Below are positions 8,770-16,575 of a DNA stretch of 64,000 bases, in pieces. Source of the stretch: Neptuniibacter halophilus (lineage in GTDB: Bacteria; Pseudomonadota; Gammaproteobacteria; Pseudomonadales; Balneatricaceae). Made by a program: the position numbers and the translations under genes. The number at the start of each line of letters is the position of its first letter. Position 1 is the first letter of the stretch. Below the pieces are notes generated by a model. It had not been told where the DNA came from, ran no database searches, and saw nothing but the letters and a program-made list of their open reading frames with translations. The stretch spans positions 2,728,001 to 2,792,000 of the forward strand of contig NZ_AP027292.1 of the NCBI RefSeq assembly GCF_030295765.1. The letters run 5' to 3'.

Positions 8770-10110
8770 TCAGCCGTCGATCCCTTTTCTTACCCAGGTT
8801 TGCCATTTCAGTTCTTCATTGCGGATCAGGCGTTTGATACTGCGAATCAGAGCCTGAAACTCCACTGCGTCAACCAGATACCAGATCAACCAGGCAACCG
8901 GTGCAAATAACAGCAGGCGCTGGTGGTATCTGGGCTGATAATCGTAGCTGGCCTGAAAGCTGATCAGGAGCGAAATAAGGCAGATGGCCAGCCCCAGACT
9001 GAGGTAGTCGCCGGTGATGGCGACGTAGGCAAAAAATGCTGTCAGCAACGGCAGTTCCAGAAACAGCAGTATCTCAGCATAGAGAGCCGTGGGAAGAAGT
9101 AGCCAGGAGAGATAGCGGTTGCGGCTCTGGCTGCTGTTGAAAAACAGTGAACGGTGTTTATAAAACGTCTGAAAGCGGCCGTATTTCCAGCGCAGGCGTT
9201 GATTGCATAACCCTTTCAGATCGGAGGGGCCTTCAGTGTAGATGATCGCGTTGGGTGCATAGCGGCATTTATAACCCCGTGCCAGTAGTCGGGTCGAAAG
9301 CTCGATATCCTCAGTGATAATGGAGTGATCAAAGCCACCTTCCTGACGCAGGATGTCGGTGCGGTAGGCTGCTGCAGCACCGCCGATGATATACACCGCA
9401 TTAAACACTGAATCGGCGCGTTTCATAAAGAACCCGCACAGGTACTCCAGTTGCTGGATCAGGCCCAGCCCGGCGTAACGGTTACCGATAGCAACGTTAC
9501 CGGCAGCGGCTGCAACCTCCGGGTCGGCAAAAGGGCGTACCAGATTTTCAATCGCTTTCGGGTGCATCAGGCTGTCGGCATCAATGGTAATAATAATCTC
9601 ACCACTGGCCAGTGGCAGCGCCTGGTTCAGGGCGTTAGCCTTGCCGCCATTCTCCAGAGGCAGATAGCGAACCCGGGCCTCTCCACTGGCAGGCTGCCCG
9701 GCGAGAAAATCGGTAATCAGCGAATGTGTATTATCGGTTGAACCATCGTTGATAACGATCACTTCAAGCCCGGGGTAGTGGGTTGCCAGTACCGATTCGA
9801 TCGTACGGATAATACCGACTTCCTCATTCCATGCCGGAATCAGAACCGTCACGCTGGGTGTGCTTTGCACCGGGAAGCGGCGTGTGCGCAGCCAGTCGAC
9901 TACGCCTGAAAAGGGAGAGACCGCTAACTGGATCAGGAATTTGATCAGGACAGGCAGCAACAGAACGCCAATAACGATCCTCAGCAGAGACATCATCTCT
10001 GAAGGTTGTCCTTGCTGGGTAAACGCCAGCATAACGATGATGGCGGTGATGGCGTAAGCGATTAAGGTGTTGCAGACTGCGCGATTTGACAGGCGTCCGG
10101 TGGTTGGCAT
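8770..10110 (-). CDS. family 2 processive glycosyltransferase, membrane-bound
   Basis: A 446-residue PgaC/BcsA/hyaluronan-synthase-like enzyme. Two N-terminal membrane segments (about 13-33 and 42-64) precede the GT-A domain: VTVLIPAWNEE, EVIVINDGSTDNT, IITIDADS (metal/UDP aspartates), ITEDIELS (catalytic TED) and QRLRWKYGR (QxxRW). Three or four further membrane helices follow. The family polymerises sugars from UDP donors while exporting the chain. The N-acetylglucosamine polymer route is most likely, but no pgaA, B or D partner is adjacent. It is convergent with the methyltransferase, separated by two bases. Confidence 0.85.
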   Translation of the reverse strand: MPTTGRLSNRAVCNTLIAYAITAIIVMLAFTQQGQPSEMMSLLRIVIGVLLLPVLIKFLIQLAVSPFSGVVDWLRTRRFPVQSTPSVTVLIPAWNEEVGIIRTIESVLATHYPGLEVIVINDGSTDNTHSLITDFLAGQPASGEARVRYLPLENGGKANALNQALPLASGEIIITIDADSLMHPKAIENLVRPFADPEVAAAAGNVAIGNRYAGLGLIQQLEYLCGFFMKRADSVFNAVYIIGGAAAAYRTDILRQEGGFDHSIITEDIELSTRLLARGYKCRYAPNAIIYTEGPSDLKGLCNQRLRWKYGRFQTFYKHRSLFFNSSQSRNRYLSWLLLPTALYAEILLFLELPLLTAFFAYVAITGDYLSLGLAICLISLLISFQASYDYQPRYHQRLLLFAPVAWLIWYLVDAVEFQALIRSIKRLIRNEELKWQTWVRKGIDG

Positions 10111-10127
10111 TTTGATCTCTCAGAGGT

Positions 10128-10149
10128 AAAAAGCCTCAGCGCTTGAGGC
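10128..10149 (-). terminator. terminator downstream of the antiporter gene
   Basis: On the minus strand GCCTCA/TGAGGC is followed by TTTTT (complement of 10128-10132). It lies just upstream of the glycosyltransferase start and downstream of the 10281-11603 gene. A second, GC-rich hairpin (about 10247-10269, CGGCGCCCG/CGGGCGCCG) lies closer to that gene but has no T-run. Confidence 0.6.
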
Positions 10150-10280
10150 GCAAGGATTATGCGCTTAGTTGGTTTCTGAATAAAGCATTATTTGCAGCCG
10201 CAAGAGGGCCGGGAATGGGGCGTATTGAAGAGGGGGAAAGTGCCTCCGGCGCCCGCTAACGGGCGCCGAAAACCTGTTGA

Positions 10281-11603
10281 TCAGAGTGTAACTGCTGCAA
10301 ACCAGCCAAACACCAGTAATGGCAGGTTGTAGTGCAGGAATGTGGGTACCACAGAGTCCCAGATGTGGTTATGTTGCCCGTCTACGTTCAGACCTGCTGT
10401 GGGGCCCAGAGTAGAGTCGGATGCAGGTGAGCCGGCATCACCCAGTGCAGCGGCAGTGCCTACGAGGGCGACAATGGCCAGCGGGCTGAAGCCGAGTTGC
10501 ATGGCCAGTGGCACATAGATCGCGGCAATAATCGGGATGGTCGAAAAAGAAGAGCCGATGCCCATGGTAATCAGCAGGCCAACCAGCAACATGAGGAAGG
10601 CAGCCAGCGGCTTATTATTGCCAATCAGGTCGACCGAGCTGCTGACCAGCGTTGCGATCTCGCCGGTCTCTTTCAGTACCTGTGCAAAACCTGCAGCAGC
10701 AATCATGATAAAACCGATGGTGGCCATCATCTTCATTCCGTCGGTGAGCAGGCCGTCTGATTCATTCCAGCGCACAACACCGGTAACCGAAAACAGAAGA
10801 AAGCCAAGCAGTGCGCCCATCACCATTGAGTCGGTATAAAGCTGGGTGACAAAGGCAACGCTGATAGAAGCGATGGCGATCAGGATATTTTTTCTGCTCT
10901 GCGGCTGGGTACTCTCTTCAACCGCAGCAATCTTTTCGATGTTGTAGCGCCGCTTACCCCGGTAGCTGATAAATACAGCAATCAGCAGGCCAAAGATCAT
11001 TCCGGCAGCGGGAATGCTCATCGCTTCCACAACAGAAATCCCGCTGATATCCAGACCACCGTTACTGATATTTTTCAGCAGAATCTCATTCAGGAAGATG
11101 CCACCAAAGCCCACCGGCAGGAACATATAGGGTGTCACCAGGCCGAAGGTCAGAACGCAGGCGATCAGGCGGCGGTCGATCTGCATTTTACTCATGGCCA
11201 GCAGAAGCGGCGGAACCAGCAGTGGAATAAATGCAATATGGATCGGCATGATGTTCTGAGAGGAGATCGCTACCAGCAGAATCACCAGCAGCAGGGCGTT
11301 TTTGACCCACTTAACCCGTGCCGGGTCCGGGTTCTGTCCCAGCAATGTGACCACCCGGCCCGCGAGGGCGTGGGGCAGACCTGACTGAGCAATGGCTACG
11401 GCAAAGCCACCGAGCAGGGCATAGCTCAGGGCAACGCTGGCGCCGCCACCGATTCCCGAGTTAAATGCATCGATCGTTGCCTGCAGGCTGAGGCCACCGC
11501 TCAGGCCGCCGGCCAGTGCGCCGATCAGCAAAGCGATCACGACATGAGTGCGTAGTAGGCTGAGAATCAGCATAACCAGTACGGCGATAATGACTGCGTT
11601 CAT
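10281..11603 (-). CDS. Na+/H+ antiporter family protein (NhaC/YuiF-like)
   Basis: A 440-residue polytopic membrane protein with about 11 hydrophobic segments. The pattern (N-terminal [20 protein letters not shown], the [21 protein letters not shown] loop, and a C-terminal [19 protein letters not shown] segment with conserved polar residues inside a helix) fits the NhaC-like superfamily, which swaps sodium for protons or carries organic acids. ATG at 11603 ([10 protein letters not shown]) is chosen; a GTG at 11618 overlaps its own ribosome site. The gene is monocistronic and divergent from the receiver gene. The substrate is inferred only. Confidence 0.75.
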   Translation of the reverse strand: MNAVIIAVLVMLILSLLRTHVVIALLIGALAGGLSGGLSLQATIDAFNSGIGGGASVALSYALLGGFAVAIAQSGLPHALAGRVVTLLGQNPDPARVKWVKNALLLVILLVAISSQNIMPIHIAFIPLLVPPLLLAMSKMQIDRRLIACVLTFGLVTPYMFLPVGFGGIFLNEILLKNISNGGLDISGISVVEAMSIPAAGMIFGLLIAVFISYRGKRRYNIEKIAAVEESTQPQSRKNILIAIASISVAFVTQLYTDSMVMGALLGFLLFSVTGVVRWNESDGLLTDGMKMMATIGFIMIAAAGFAQVLKETGEIATLVSSSVDLIGNNKPLAAFLMLLVGLLITMGIGSSFSTIPIIAAIYVPLAMQLGFSPLAIVALVGTAAALGDAGSPASDSTLGPTAGLNVDGQHNHIWDSVVPTFLHYNLPLLVFGWFAAVTL

Positions 11604-11618
11604 AAGGTAACGGTCCAC

Positions 11619-11890
11619 TCCCGATTAGAAAAAAAGGCCGCACAATGGGCTAAAGTCCCGGTCAGGTCAATATTCGCTAAAGCAAAAAGTGAGTCTTGCG
11701 GAATAGCGTTGCAGGGGCGGCTGAATCTGATACTCCGGGTGGGTTTATCAGGAGAAAATACTGCACTGAATCGGTTAAATAATGGCCTCTCGACAGCCAC
11801 CCCCGGCTCAGACAAAAAACAGTTATCCCTGTTTTTCAGCGAAGCATGTATGCTTTAGGTTGTCTGTATAACGCGAAGTTGGAGTAACAG
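11619..11890. other. divergent intergenic region, no gene
   Basis: This 272-base gap separates the antiporter (-) from the response regulator (+). It contains a palindrome AAGCATGTATGCTT near 11842-11855, close to the regulator start, which could be a binding site. No small gene or RNA is recognised. Confidence 0.4.
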
Positions 11891-12289
11891 ATGGATTCCC
11901 GGAAGATCATTATTCTTGATGATGAAGAGATGATGTTGCGCAGTCTCGAGCGGCGTTTCAAAACCGAAGCCCGTAACTACGATGTACACTGCTTTACCTC
12001 AGTAAAAGCGGCGCTGGCTGAGCTGGAACAGGGCGAGTGTTATGCCTTTATCAGTGATGTGAAAATGCCTCTGCTCAGCGGTGATCAGGTGATTACCTAT
12101 ATCAGTCAGAAATATCCTGAGCAGGCCTGTCTGGTGATTACCGGTCAGGCAGAACGGGAAGAGATACGGCGGATTGTGCAGGCGGGTAACGTGGGCAGTA
12201 TTCTGCTGAAACCACTGGAGTTTGATAAGTTGCTGGAGGCACTTGAGAATATCTCAGCGCCTGCAGCAGAGCCGGATGCAGAAGGTTAA
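11891..12289 (+). CDS. receiver-domain-only response regulator
   Basis: A 132-residue CheY-like protein with no output domain. The acidic pair is in ILDDEE (D10/D11), the phospho-acceptor is D56 in FISDVKMP, the switch Thr is T84 in VITGQAE, and the conserved Lys is K107 in LLKPLE. All key residues are present, so it should be phosphorylatable. No histidine kinase is adjacent, so its partner is elsewhere. It is followed 11 bases later by mobA, probably in the same transcript although the functions seem unrelated. Confidence 0.88.
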   Translation: MDSRKIIILDDEEMMLRSLERRFKTEARNYDVHCFTSVKAALAELEQGECYAFISDVKMPLLSGDQVITYISQKYPEQACLVITGQAEREEIRRIVQAGNVGSILLKPLEFDKLLEALENISAPAAEPDAEG

Positions 12290-12300
12290 AGGTGTCACAT

Positions 12301-12891
12301 ATGCCCAGTAGTGCACAGGATCGGTTCAGATTTGCCGCGGTGATTCTTGCAGGAGGAGAGGGCGCGCGGATGGAAGGGCGTGACAAAGGGCTGGTGGATT
12401 TTCACAATCAGCCGATGATTAGCTGGACTCTGAGCAAGGTCGCACCGCTGACCGATCGGGTGCTGATCAGTTGTAATCGAAACAGATCCGCTTACGCGCG
12501 TTTCGGCTTTCCTCTGGTGAATGATCTGGTGAGCGGTTTTCAGGGGCCGTTAGCCGGCGTGCAGGCAGCCATGGCTGAGCTGGATTCGAGCTATACGCAC
12601 CTGTTACTCCTGCCCTGTGACACCCCGCTGCTGGAAGCGGCTCAGATCAGTTTCCTGTTGCAGCAGGCGGAAGAGAATCCCAGATCAATCACGTTGTTAG
12701 CCAATGGTGACCAGCCACAGTTTCTGCATGCCGTGATTCCGTTGTGTTATCGGGACAATCTGACGCGCTGGCTGGGACGTGGTGAACGGGCGGTTTACCG
12801 CTGGTATCGCCAGTTTCCGATGCATCAGCTTGATCTGGGTGAGGAGAGCCCGCAATTGCGAAACTTTAACACCCTGAGCGATCTGGACTGA
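12301..12891 (+). CDS. mobA: molybdenum cofactor guanylyltransferase
   Basis: MobA joins GMP from GTP to molybdopterin, making the bis-MGD cofactor used by nitrate reductases and related enzymes. The 196-residue product has the nucleotidyltransferase signature AAVILAGGEGARMEGRDKGLVDF, then FQGPLAGVQAAM and LLLPCDTPLL. ATG at 12301 has AAAGG eight bases upstream; an in-frame GTG at 12292 is less well placed. It fits with the nitrate assimilation genes later in the window, whose nitrate reductase (not in the window) would need this cofactor. Confidence 0.9.
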   Translation: MPSSAQDRFRFAAVILAGGEGARMEGRDKGLVDFHNQPMISWTLSKVAPLTDRVLISCNRNRSAYARFGFPLVNDLVSGFQGPLAGVQAAMAELDSSYTHLLLLPCDTPLLEAAQISFLLQQAEENPRSITLLANGDQPQFLHAVIPLCYRDNLTRWLGRGERAVYRWYRQFPMHQLDLGEESPQLRNFNTLSDLD

Positions 12892-12957
12892 CGTCATCCG
12901 GCTGAGTGCATCTGTTTCTATTAAGGGCAGGGTAATGGCTAATGTATAAAGGAAGGA

Positions 12958-13698
12958 TCAGAAGTTGAACTTCTTGCCGCTGTCTTTTTCCTGCTCCTCG
13001 GCCACCCGTTTTTCTTCATTCAGCCTGTCGATCTCTTCGGCCAGTTGGGTCAGGTGAGTTCTGATCTCATAGAGCTGCCGGTCGAGAGACTGGTTATGGT
13101 TCAGGTTCTGTAATTTGCTGAAGCAACTACGGTAATGGTGGATCACCACTTCCGGACCGCGCTGTTGCTCGGTCTCTATCGCGCTCATCAGGTCAATATC
13201 CACTTCCACCCGTGCATAGAGACGACGGGCTTCTTTGGTCAGTTTGTCGGCCACATCGCCTTTGATCTCGCCTTTATTCTTCAGTTCAGCAATAAACTGG
13301 GCGAACTCTTTTATAACCCCAAGCGCACGTGAGGCTTCAATAGAGGTAGGGAACACCGTCATGGAACCGCTCGGATGGCTGACGGCATCCTGAATACTGC
13401 TGGCTGCGGCTTTGAATGCGGCCTGTTGAGAGCGGTTGCTCTCGCTGCCGTCCAGCTCGACTACCGCATCCCAGCGCACCTCAAGATATTTCACCAGCAG
13501 TGCGCGGATATCGCTGGTCATCAGAATGGGGGGGAACGACTCAAACAGATGTGAGGCCCGGCGAATGGCTGTTTTGAGACCGATCAGGCGCAGGTTACGC
13601 TCGCGTTTCTTGTTTTCGATATCCTGAACAGCAAAACCGATCCCTGCCATCACGGCAACACCAAGCAGAATGATTAAAGCAATATAGGTCGGGCTCAT
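12958..13698 (-). CDS. membrane-anchored coiled-coil protein, unknown function
   Basis: A 246-residue protein I do not recognise. One N-terminal membrane segment (residues 5-24, ALIILLGVAVMAGIGFAV) is followed by a charged, mostly helical region. The last 50 residues (LTQLAEEIDRLNEEKRVAEEQEKD) look like a coiled coil ending KKFNF. There is no cleavable signal and no catalytic motif. It probably faces the cytoplasm. It is convergent with mobA. Confidence 0.7.
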   Translation of the reverse strand: MSPTYIALIILLGVAVMAGIGFAVQDIENKKRERNLRLIGLKTAIRRASHLFESFPPILMTSDIRALLVKYLEVRWDAVVELDGSESNRSQQAAFKAAASSIQDAVSHPSGSMTVFPTSIEASRALGVIKEFAQFIAELKNKGEIKGDVADKLTKEARRLYARVEVDIDLMSAIETEQQRGPEVVIHHYRSCFSKLQNLNHNQSLDRQLYEIRTHLTQLAEEIDRLNEEKRVAEEQEKDSGKKFNF

Positions 13699-13828
13699 TG
13701 AGGCTGGGATCCTGATTCAGCAGCTTACTTTGCGCAGCCAGTGGGCGTTGCATTCGGGGTAACCTGTACAAAGTTTAACACTATCTAAAAAGCTGTTGAT
13801 TTTGTACATAAAAAAATAAAAAAAGTAC

Positions 13829-13857
13829 TTGAACTCAAAAATGGCTGTCAGTACTAT
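13829..13857 (+). promoter_or_regulatory. predicted sigma-70 promoter of tRNA cluster 1
   Basis: TTGAAC (13829-13834), 17-base spacer, TACTAT (13852-13857), then a GC-rich discriminator typical of stable-RNA promoters. It lies 34 bases before the first tRNA-Glu. Confidence 0.75.
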
Positions 13858-13890
13858 ATGCCCCGCTTTGAGGCGATGCCTCAGCTCAGC

Positions 13891-13966
13891 GTCCCATTCG
13901 TCTAGTGGTCTAGGACACCGCCCTTTCACGGCGGTAACAGGGGTTCGAACCCCCTATGGGACGCCA
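13891..13966 (+). tRNA. tRNA-Glu(TTC), copy 1
   Basis: A 76-base cloverleaf: acceptor GTCCCAT/ATGGGAC, anticodon arm CCGCC-CTTTCAC-GGCGG (anticodon TTC), T-arm GGGGTTCGAACCCC, CCA encoded. First of four identical copies. Confidence 0.97.
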
Positions 13967-13986
13967 TTCTCTCTTTTTGAGAATAT

Positions 13987-14061
13987 GCGGGAATAGCTCA
14001 GTGGTAGAGCACAACCTTGCCAAGGTTGGGGTCGCGAGTTCGAACCTCGTTTCCCGCTCCA
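13987..14061 (+). tRNA. tRNA-Gly(GCC), copy 1
   Basis: A 75-base cloverleaf: acceptor GCGGGAA/TTCCCGC, anticodon arm CAACC-TTGCCAA-GGTTG (anticodon GCC), T-arm CGAGTTCGAACCTCG, ending TCCA. The linker from tRNA-Glu holds a small TTCTC/GAGAA hairpin, probably a processing element. Confidence 0.97.
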
Positions 14062-14080
14062 GAACTTGTTTCCTGAGAAG

Positions 14081-14101
14081 CCAGCAACTGCTGGTTTTTT
14101 T
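14081..14101 (+). terminator. terminator of tRNA cluster 1
   Basis: CCAGCA-ACTG-CTGG type stem (CCAGC/GCTGG) followed by TTTTTTT. The next 280 bases contain no gene; they lead to the promoter of cluster 2. Confidence 0.8.
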
Positions 14102-14309
14102 GTGCCTGAAATCCGCCTTCTCAGCACTTTTCGTAAGCGGGGCAGGAGAGCGGCTTACACGCCTTCACCTCTGCACTGACCGTTCCGTCTACCCTTCTCT
14201 TAATTCGCTTAATTACCAACGAGTTAGGATAAAAAATAAGCAGCTTTCTGAATCGTGTGTGAGATTTAACCGGCGCCGGGAAAAGTGTCATTTTTTCTTA
14301 AAAATAGGC

Positions 14310-14338
14310 TTGACCCTCAGGAATCAGTTCTTTAATAT
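14310..14338 (+). promoter_or_regulatory. predicted sigma-70 promoter of tRNA cluster 2
   Basis: TTGACC (14310-14315), exactly 17 bases, TAATAT (14333-14338), followed by the GC-rich ACGCGCC discriminator. A near-consensus stable-RNA promoter 47 bases before tRNA-Glu copy 2. Confidence 0.82.
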
Positions 14339-14385
14339 ACGCGCCTCCTCACAAGGGAACACGTTCTCAGGTAAGGAAATACAGC

Positions 14386-14461
14386 GTCCCATTCGTCTAG
14401 TGGTCTAGGACACCGCCCTTTCACGGCGGTAACAGGGGTTCGAACCCCCTATGGGACGCCA
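14386..14461 (+). tRNA. tRNA-Glu(TTC), copy 2
   Basis: Identical in sequence to copy 1; CCA encoded at the end. First gene of the Glu-Gly-Glu-Gly-Glu cluster. Confidence 0.97.
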
Positions 14462-14480
14462 TTCTCTCTTTTGAGAATAT

Positions 14481-14555
14481 GCGGGAATAGCTCAGTGGTA
14501 GAGCACAACCTTGCCAAGGTTGGGGTCGCGAGTTCGAACCTCGTTTCCCGCTCCA
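14481..14555 (+). tRNA. tRNA-Gly(GCC), copy 2
   Basis: Identical to copy 1, with the same TTCTC/GAGAA linker before it. Confidence 0.97.
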
Positions 14556-14582
14556 GACTCTGCGAGTCTTACAATTTGTTGC

Positions 14583-14658
14583 GTCCCATTCGTCTAGTGG
14601 TCTAGGACACCGCCCTTTCACGGCGGTAACAGGGGTTCGAACCCCCTATGGGACGCCA
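14583..14658 (+). tRNA. tRNA-Glu(TTC), copy 3
   Basis: Identical to copies 1 and 2; starts exactly 197 bases after copy 2. Confidence 0.97.
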
Positions 14659-14677
14659 TTCTCTCTTTTGAGAATAT

Positions 14678-14752
14678 GCGGGAATAGCTCAGTGGTAGAG
14701 CACAACCTTGCCAAGGTTGGGGTCGCGAGTTCGAACCTCGTTTCCCGCTCCA
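14678..14752 (+). tRNA. tRNA-Gly(GCC), copy 3
   Basis: Identical to copies 1 and 2; starts 197 bases after copy 2. Confidence 0.97.
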
Positions 14753-14779
14753 GACTCTCCGGGTCTTACAATTTGTTGC

Positions 14780-14855
14780 GTCCCATTCGTCTAGTGGTCT
14801 AGGACACCGCCCTTTCACGGCGGTAACAGGGGTTCGAACCCCCTATGGGACGCCA
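14780..14855 (+). tRNA. tRNA-Glu(TTC), copy 4
   Basis: Identical to the other copies; starts 197 bases after copy 3. It is followed by a T-rich tract (CCTTTTTTTCC, about 14867-14877) without a clear stem. Confidence 0.97.
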
Positions 14856-15006
14856 TTTCTCTCCTGCCTTTTTTTCCTGTTAAGATTATCCACAAGATAA
14901 GCAGTTTTATTCTGTTTAGGCTAAGCTGAATTGAAGTTTATGGTCACCTGTTATCGGTTTCACCGCTGACCGGGGCCTCGTCACAGGATGTGGTTGGCTG
15001 CATAGT

Positions 15007-15414
15007 ATGATCAGAGTACTGGTTTTATTACTGCTGTTGTTGCCAAAAATGGCTCTCTCAGAGGTGATCGTTAATCGAAGCGTACAGCTGGATACGGTCA
15101 GTCAGCAGTACTTACTTTCAATTTTCTCCATGCGAACGCGCATCTGGCCCGATGGTCAGCCTGTGCACGTGTTTATTCTCGCCCCTGAACGTAACGAACA
15201 TAAAACGTTTGTGAAGCAGGAGCTGGGTATTTTCCCCTATAAACTACTGAATATCTGGGATCGGGCGTTGTTCTCCGGCTCCGGGCAATCCCCTGTGGTG
15301 GTAGAAACTGAAACGGAAATGTTGCAACGGGTTGCCGCTACGCAGGGTGCCATCGGTTATATGAGCAGTAATGAGGGAGGTGGACCGGATGTTAAATCCC
15401 TGCGGGTTGATTAG
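15007..15414 (+). CDS. small periplasmic binding-protein-like protein
   Basis: A 135-residue protein with a cleavable signal (about residues 1-18, ending KMALS) followed by EVIVNRSVQLDTVSQQYLLSIF, a MRTRIWPDGQPVHVFIL strand-helix region and a C-terminal AATQGAIGYMSS segment. The pattern is that of truncated PstS-like (PBP domain) proteins; the AIGYMS stretch is typical of the end of the ligand fold. It is about half the size of a full binding protein. It overlaps the next gene by 26 bases, so it is translated with the porin and GGDEF-EAL genes. The likely role is sensing an anion or solute in the periplasm, by inference. Confidence 0.65.
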   Translation: MIRVLVLLLLLLPKMALSEVIVNRSVQLDTVSQQYLLSIFSMRTRIWPDGQPVHVFILAPERNEHKTFVKQELGIFPYKLLNIWDRALFSGSGQSPVVVETETEMLQRVAATQGAIGYMSSNEGGGPDVKSLRVD

Positions 15415-16573
15415 ATTATTGTTACTGCTGGTGACTGGTTTTTCTACCGTCTTATGGGCGGATGAGGTGGAAGTGAACGGGTTTATCACTCAGGGCTACT
15501 TTTATACCAGTGATAATCAGTTTAACGGCAACAGTGAGTCCGGCAGTTTCGATTTCCGCGAGCTGGCACTGAATGCCTCCTGGCGGATTTCGGATGAATT
15601 GCTGTTAACCGGTCAGGTGATGTCGCGCCGGGCCGGTGAGGTGGATGATGGTGATCTGGCGGTGGATTATGCGATGCTGGATTATCGTTTTTTTGAAGGG
15701 CAGCGCAGCTCTCTGGGGATCGGGGTTGGCCGGATTAAGCATCCCTTTGGTTTCTACAATAAAACCCGGGATGTGGCTTTTACCCGGCCTTCTATTGTCC
15801 TGCCCCAGTCGATCTATTTCGATAAAGCCCGAAATCTCGAGCTTTCTGCTGATGGTGTACGGCTTTATGGTCAGCACCTTTTCGATACTGGTGTACTGGA
15901 GTCAGAACTGGTGGTGGGCTGGCCAAAGCGGGATGTTAATGTCGAATACGCTTATCTCGGCCAGGACTGGCCCGGACGCTTTGAAGACAGTGCCGGTTTA
16001 GTGTGGAACACTCAGCTCAGCAGCAGTGATTATGCCTGGATTGGAGGCCTGACACTGGGCAGGCTGAACCTGGAATATGACAGCCCGTCACCTGCGCCGG
16101 GCGCACCGGGCAGCGGTGATCTGGATATCAATCTGGCGGTGCTGTCGTTGCAATATAATCTGGAGGACTGGAGTTTTACCGGTGAATACTTCCGCCAGGA
16201 TGTTGACTGGACCGGTCTCGGCGGTGTGTTTGCCCTGATCGGGGAGAACGAAAGCGAGTCTTTTTATCTGCAGGTGGAGCACCGCCTGAGTGATCAGCTG
16301 AGCGTGTTTTTGCGGCGGGATATGCTCTACCTTAACCGGAATGACCGGGATGGCAAAACCGCATCTGCACTGCTTGGCATTCCTGCTCATACTCAGTATG
16401 CCTTTGACTGGACGCTTGGTGTTGGCTGGCAGCCATCGCGTAACTGGTTGTTCAGGGCTGAATGGCACCGGGTAGAGGGGAGCGGCTGGCTTGCCTCTCA
16501 GGAAAACCCTGATCTGTCCTCATTGGAAGAGGATTGGGATATGTTCACCCTACAGGCCACTTACAGGTTTTAA
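15389..16573 (+). CDS. outer-membrane porin-like beta-barrel protein
   Basis: A 394-residue protein. The signal peptide (LIRLLLLLVTGFSTVLWA, cut before DEVEV) is followed by alternating amphipathic strands (WRISDELLLTGQVMSRRAG, SLGIGVGRIKHPFGFYNKT) and ends in aromatic F (LQATYRF), the usual barrel C-terminus. The KHPFGFYN motif resembles phosphate-selective porin-type or general OM barrels. The ATG at 15389 is seven bases after GGGAGG. It lies between the binding-protein-like gene and the c-di-GMP gene, two bases before the latter. Confidence 0.75.
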   Translation: MLNPCGLIRLLLLLVTGFSTVLWADEVEVNGFITQGYFYTSDNQFNGNSESGSFDFRELALNASWRISDELLLTGQVMSRRAGEVDDGDLAVDYAMLDYRFFEGQRSSLGIGVGRIKHPFGFYNKTRDVAFTRPSIVLPQSIYFDKARNLELSADGVRLYGQHLFDTGVLESELVVGWPKRDVNVEYAYLGQDWPGRFEDSAGLVWNTQLSSSDYAWIGGLTLGRLNLEYDSPSPAPGAPGSGDLDINLAVLSLQYNLEDWSFTGEYFRQDVDWTGLGGVFALIGENESESFYLQVEHRLSDQLSVFLRRDMLYLNRNDRDGKTASALLGIPAHTQYAFDWTLGVGWQPSRNWLFRAEWHRVEGSGWLASQENPDLSSLEEDWDMFTLQATYRF

Positions 16574-16575
16574 TC

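Larger units (their letters stand above)
14386..14855 (+). repeat. 197-bp tandem tRNA Glu-Gly repeat units
   Basis: The Glu-Gly unit repeats with a period of exactly 197 bases (14386, 14583, 14780). The intergenic linkers are almost unchanged (CTCTGCGAGTC versus CTCTCCGGGTC). Cluster 1 at 13891 is a further copy. This is what recent tandem duplication or gene conversion would leave. Confidence 0.9.

Noticed and set aside
10247..10269. GC-rich hairpin as terminator of the antiporter gene
   Set aside because: Strong stem but no T-run on either strand; the better terminator is at 10128-10149.
13956..14408. 150-residue frame across tRNA genes
   Set aside because: It runs through tRNA-Gly copy 1, a terminator, a promoter and tRNA-Glu copy 2, so it is not a gene.
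14386..14855. CRISPR-like regular repeats
   Set aside because: The repeated units are tRNA genes and the linkers are not variable spacers.
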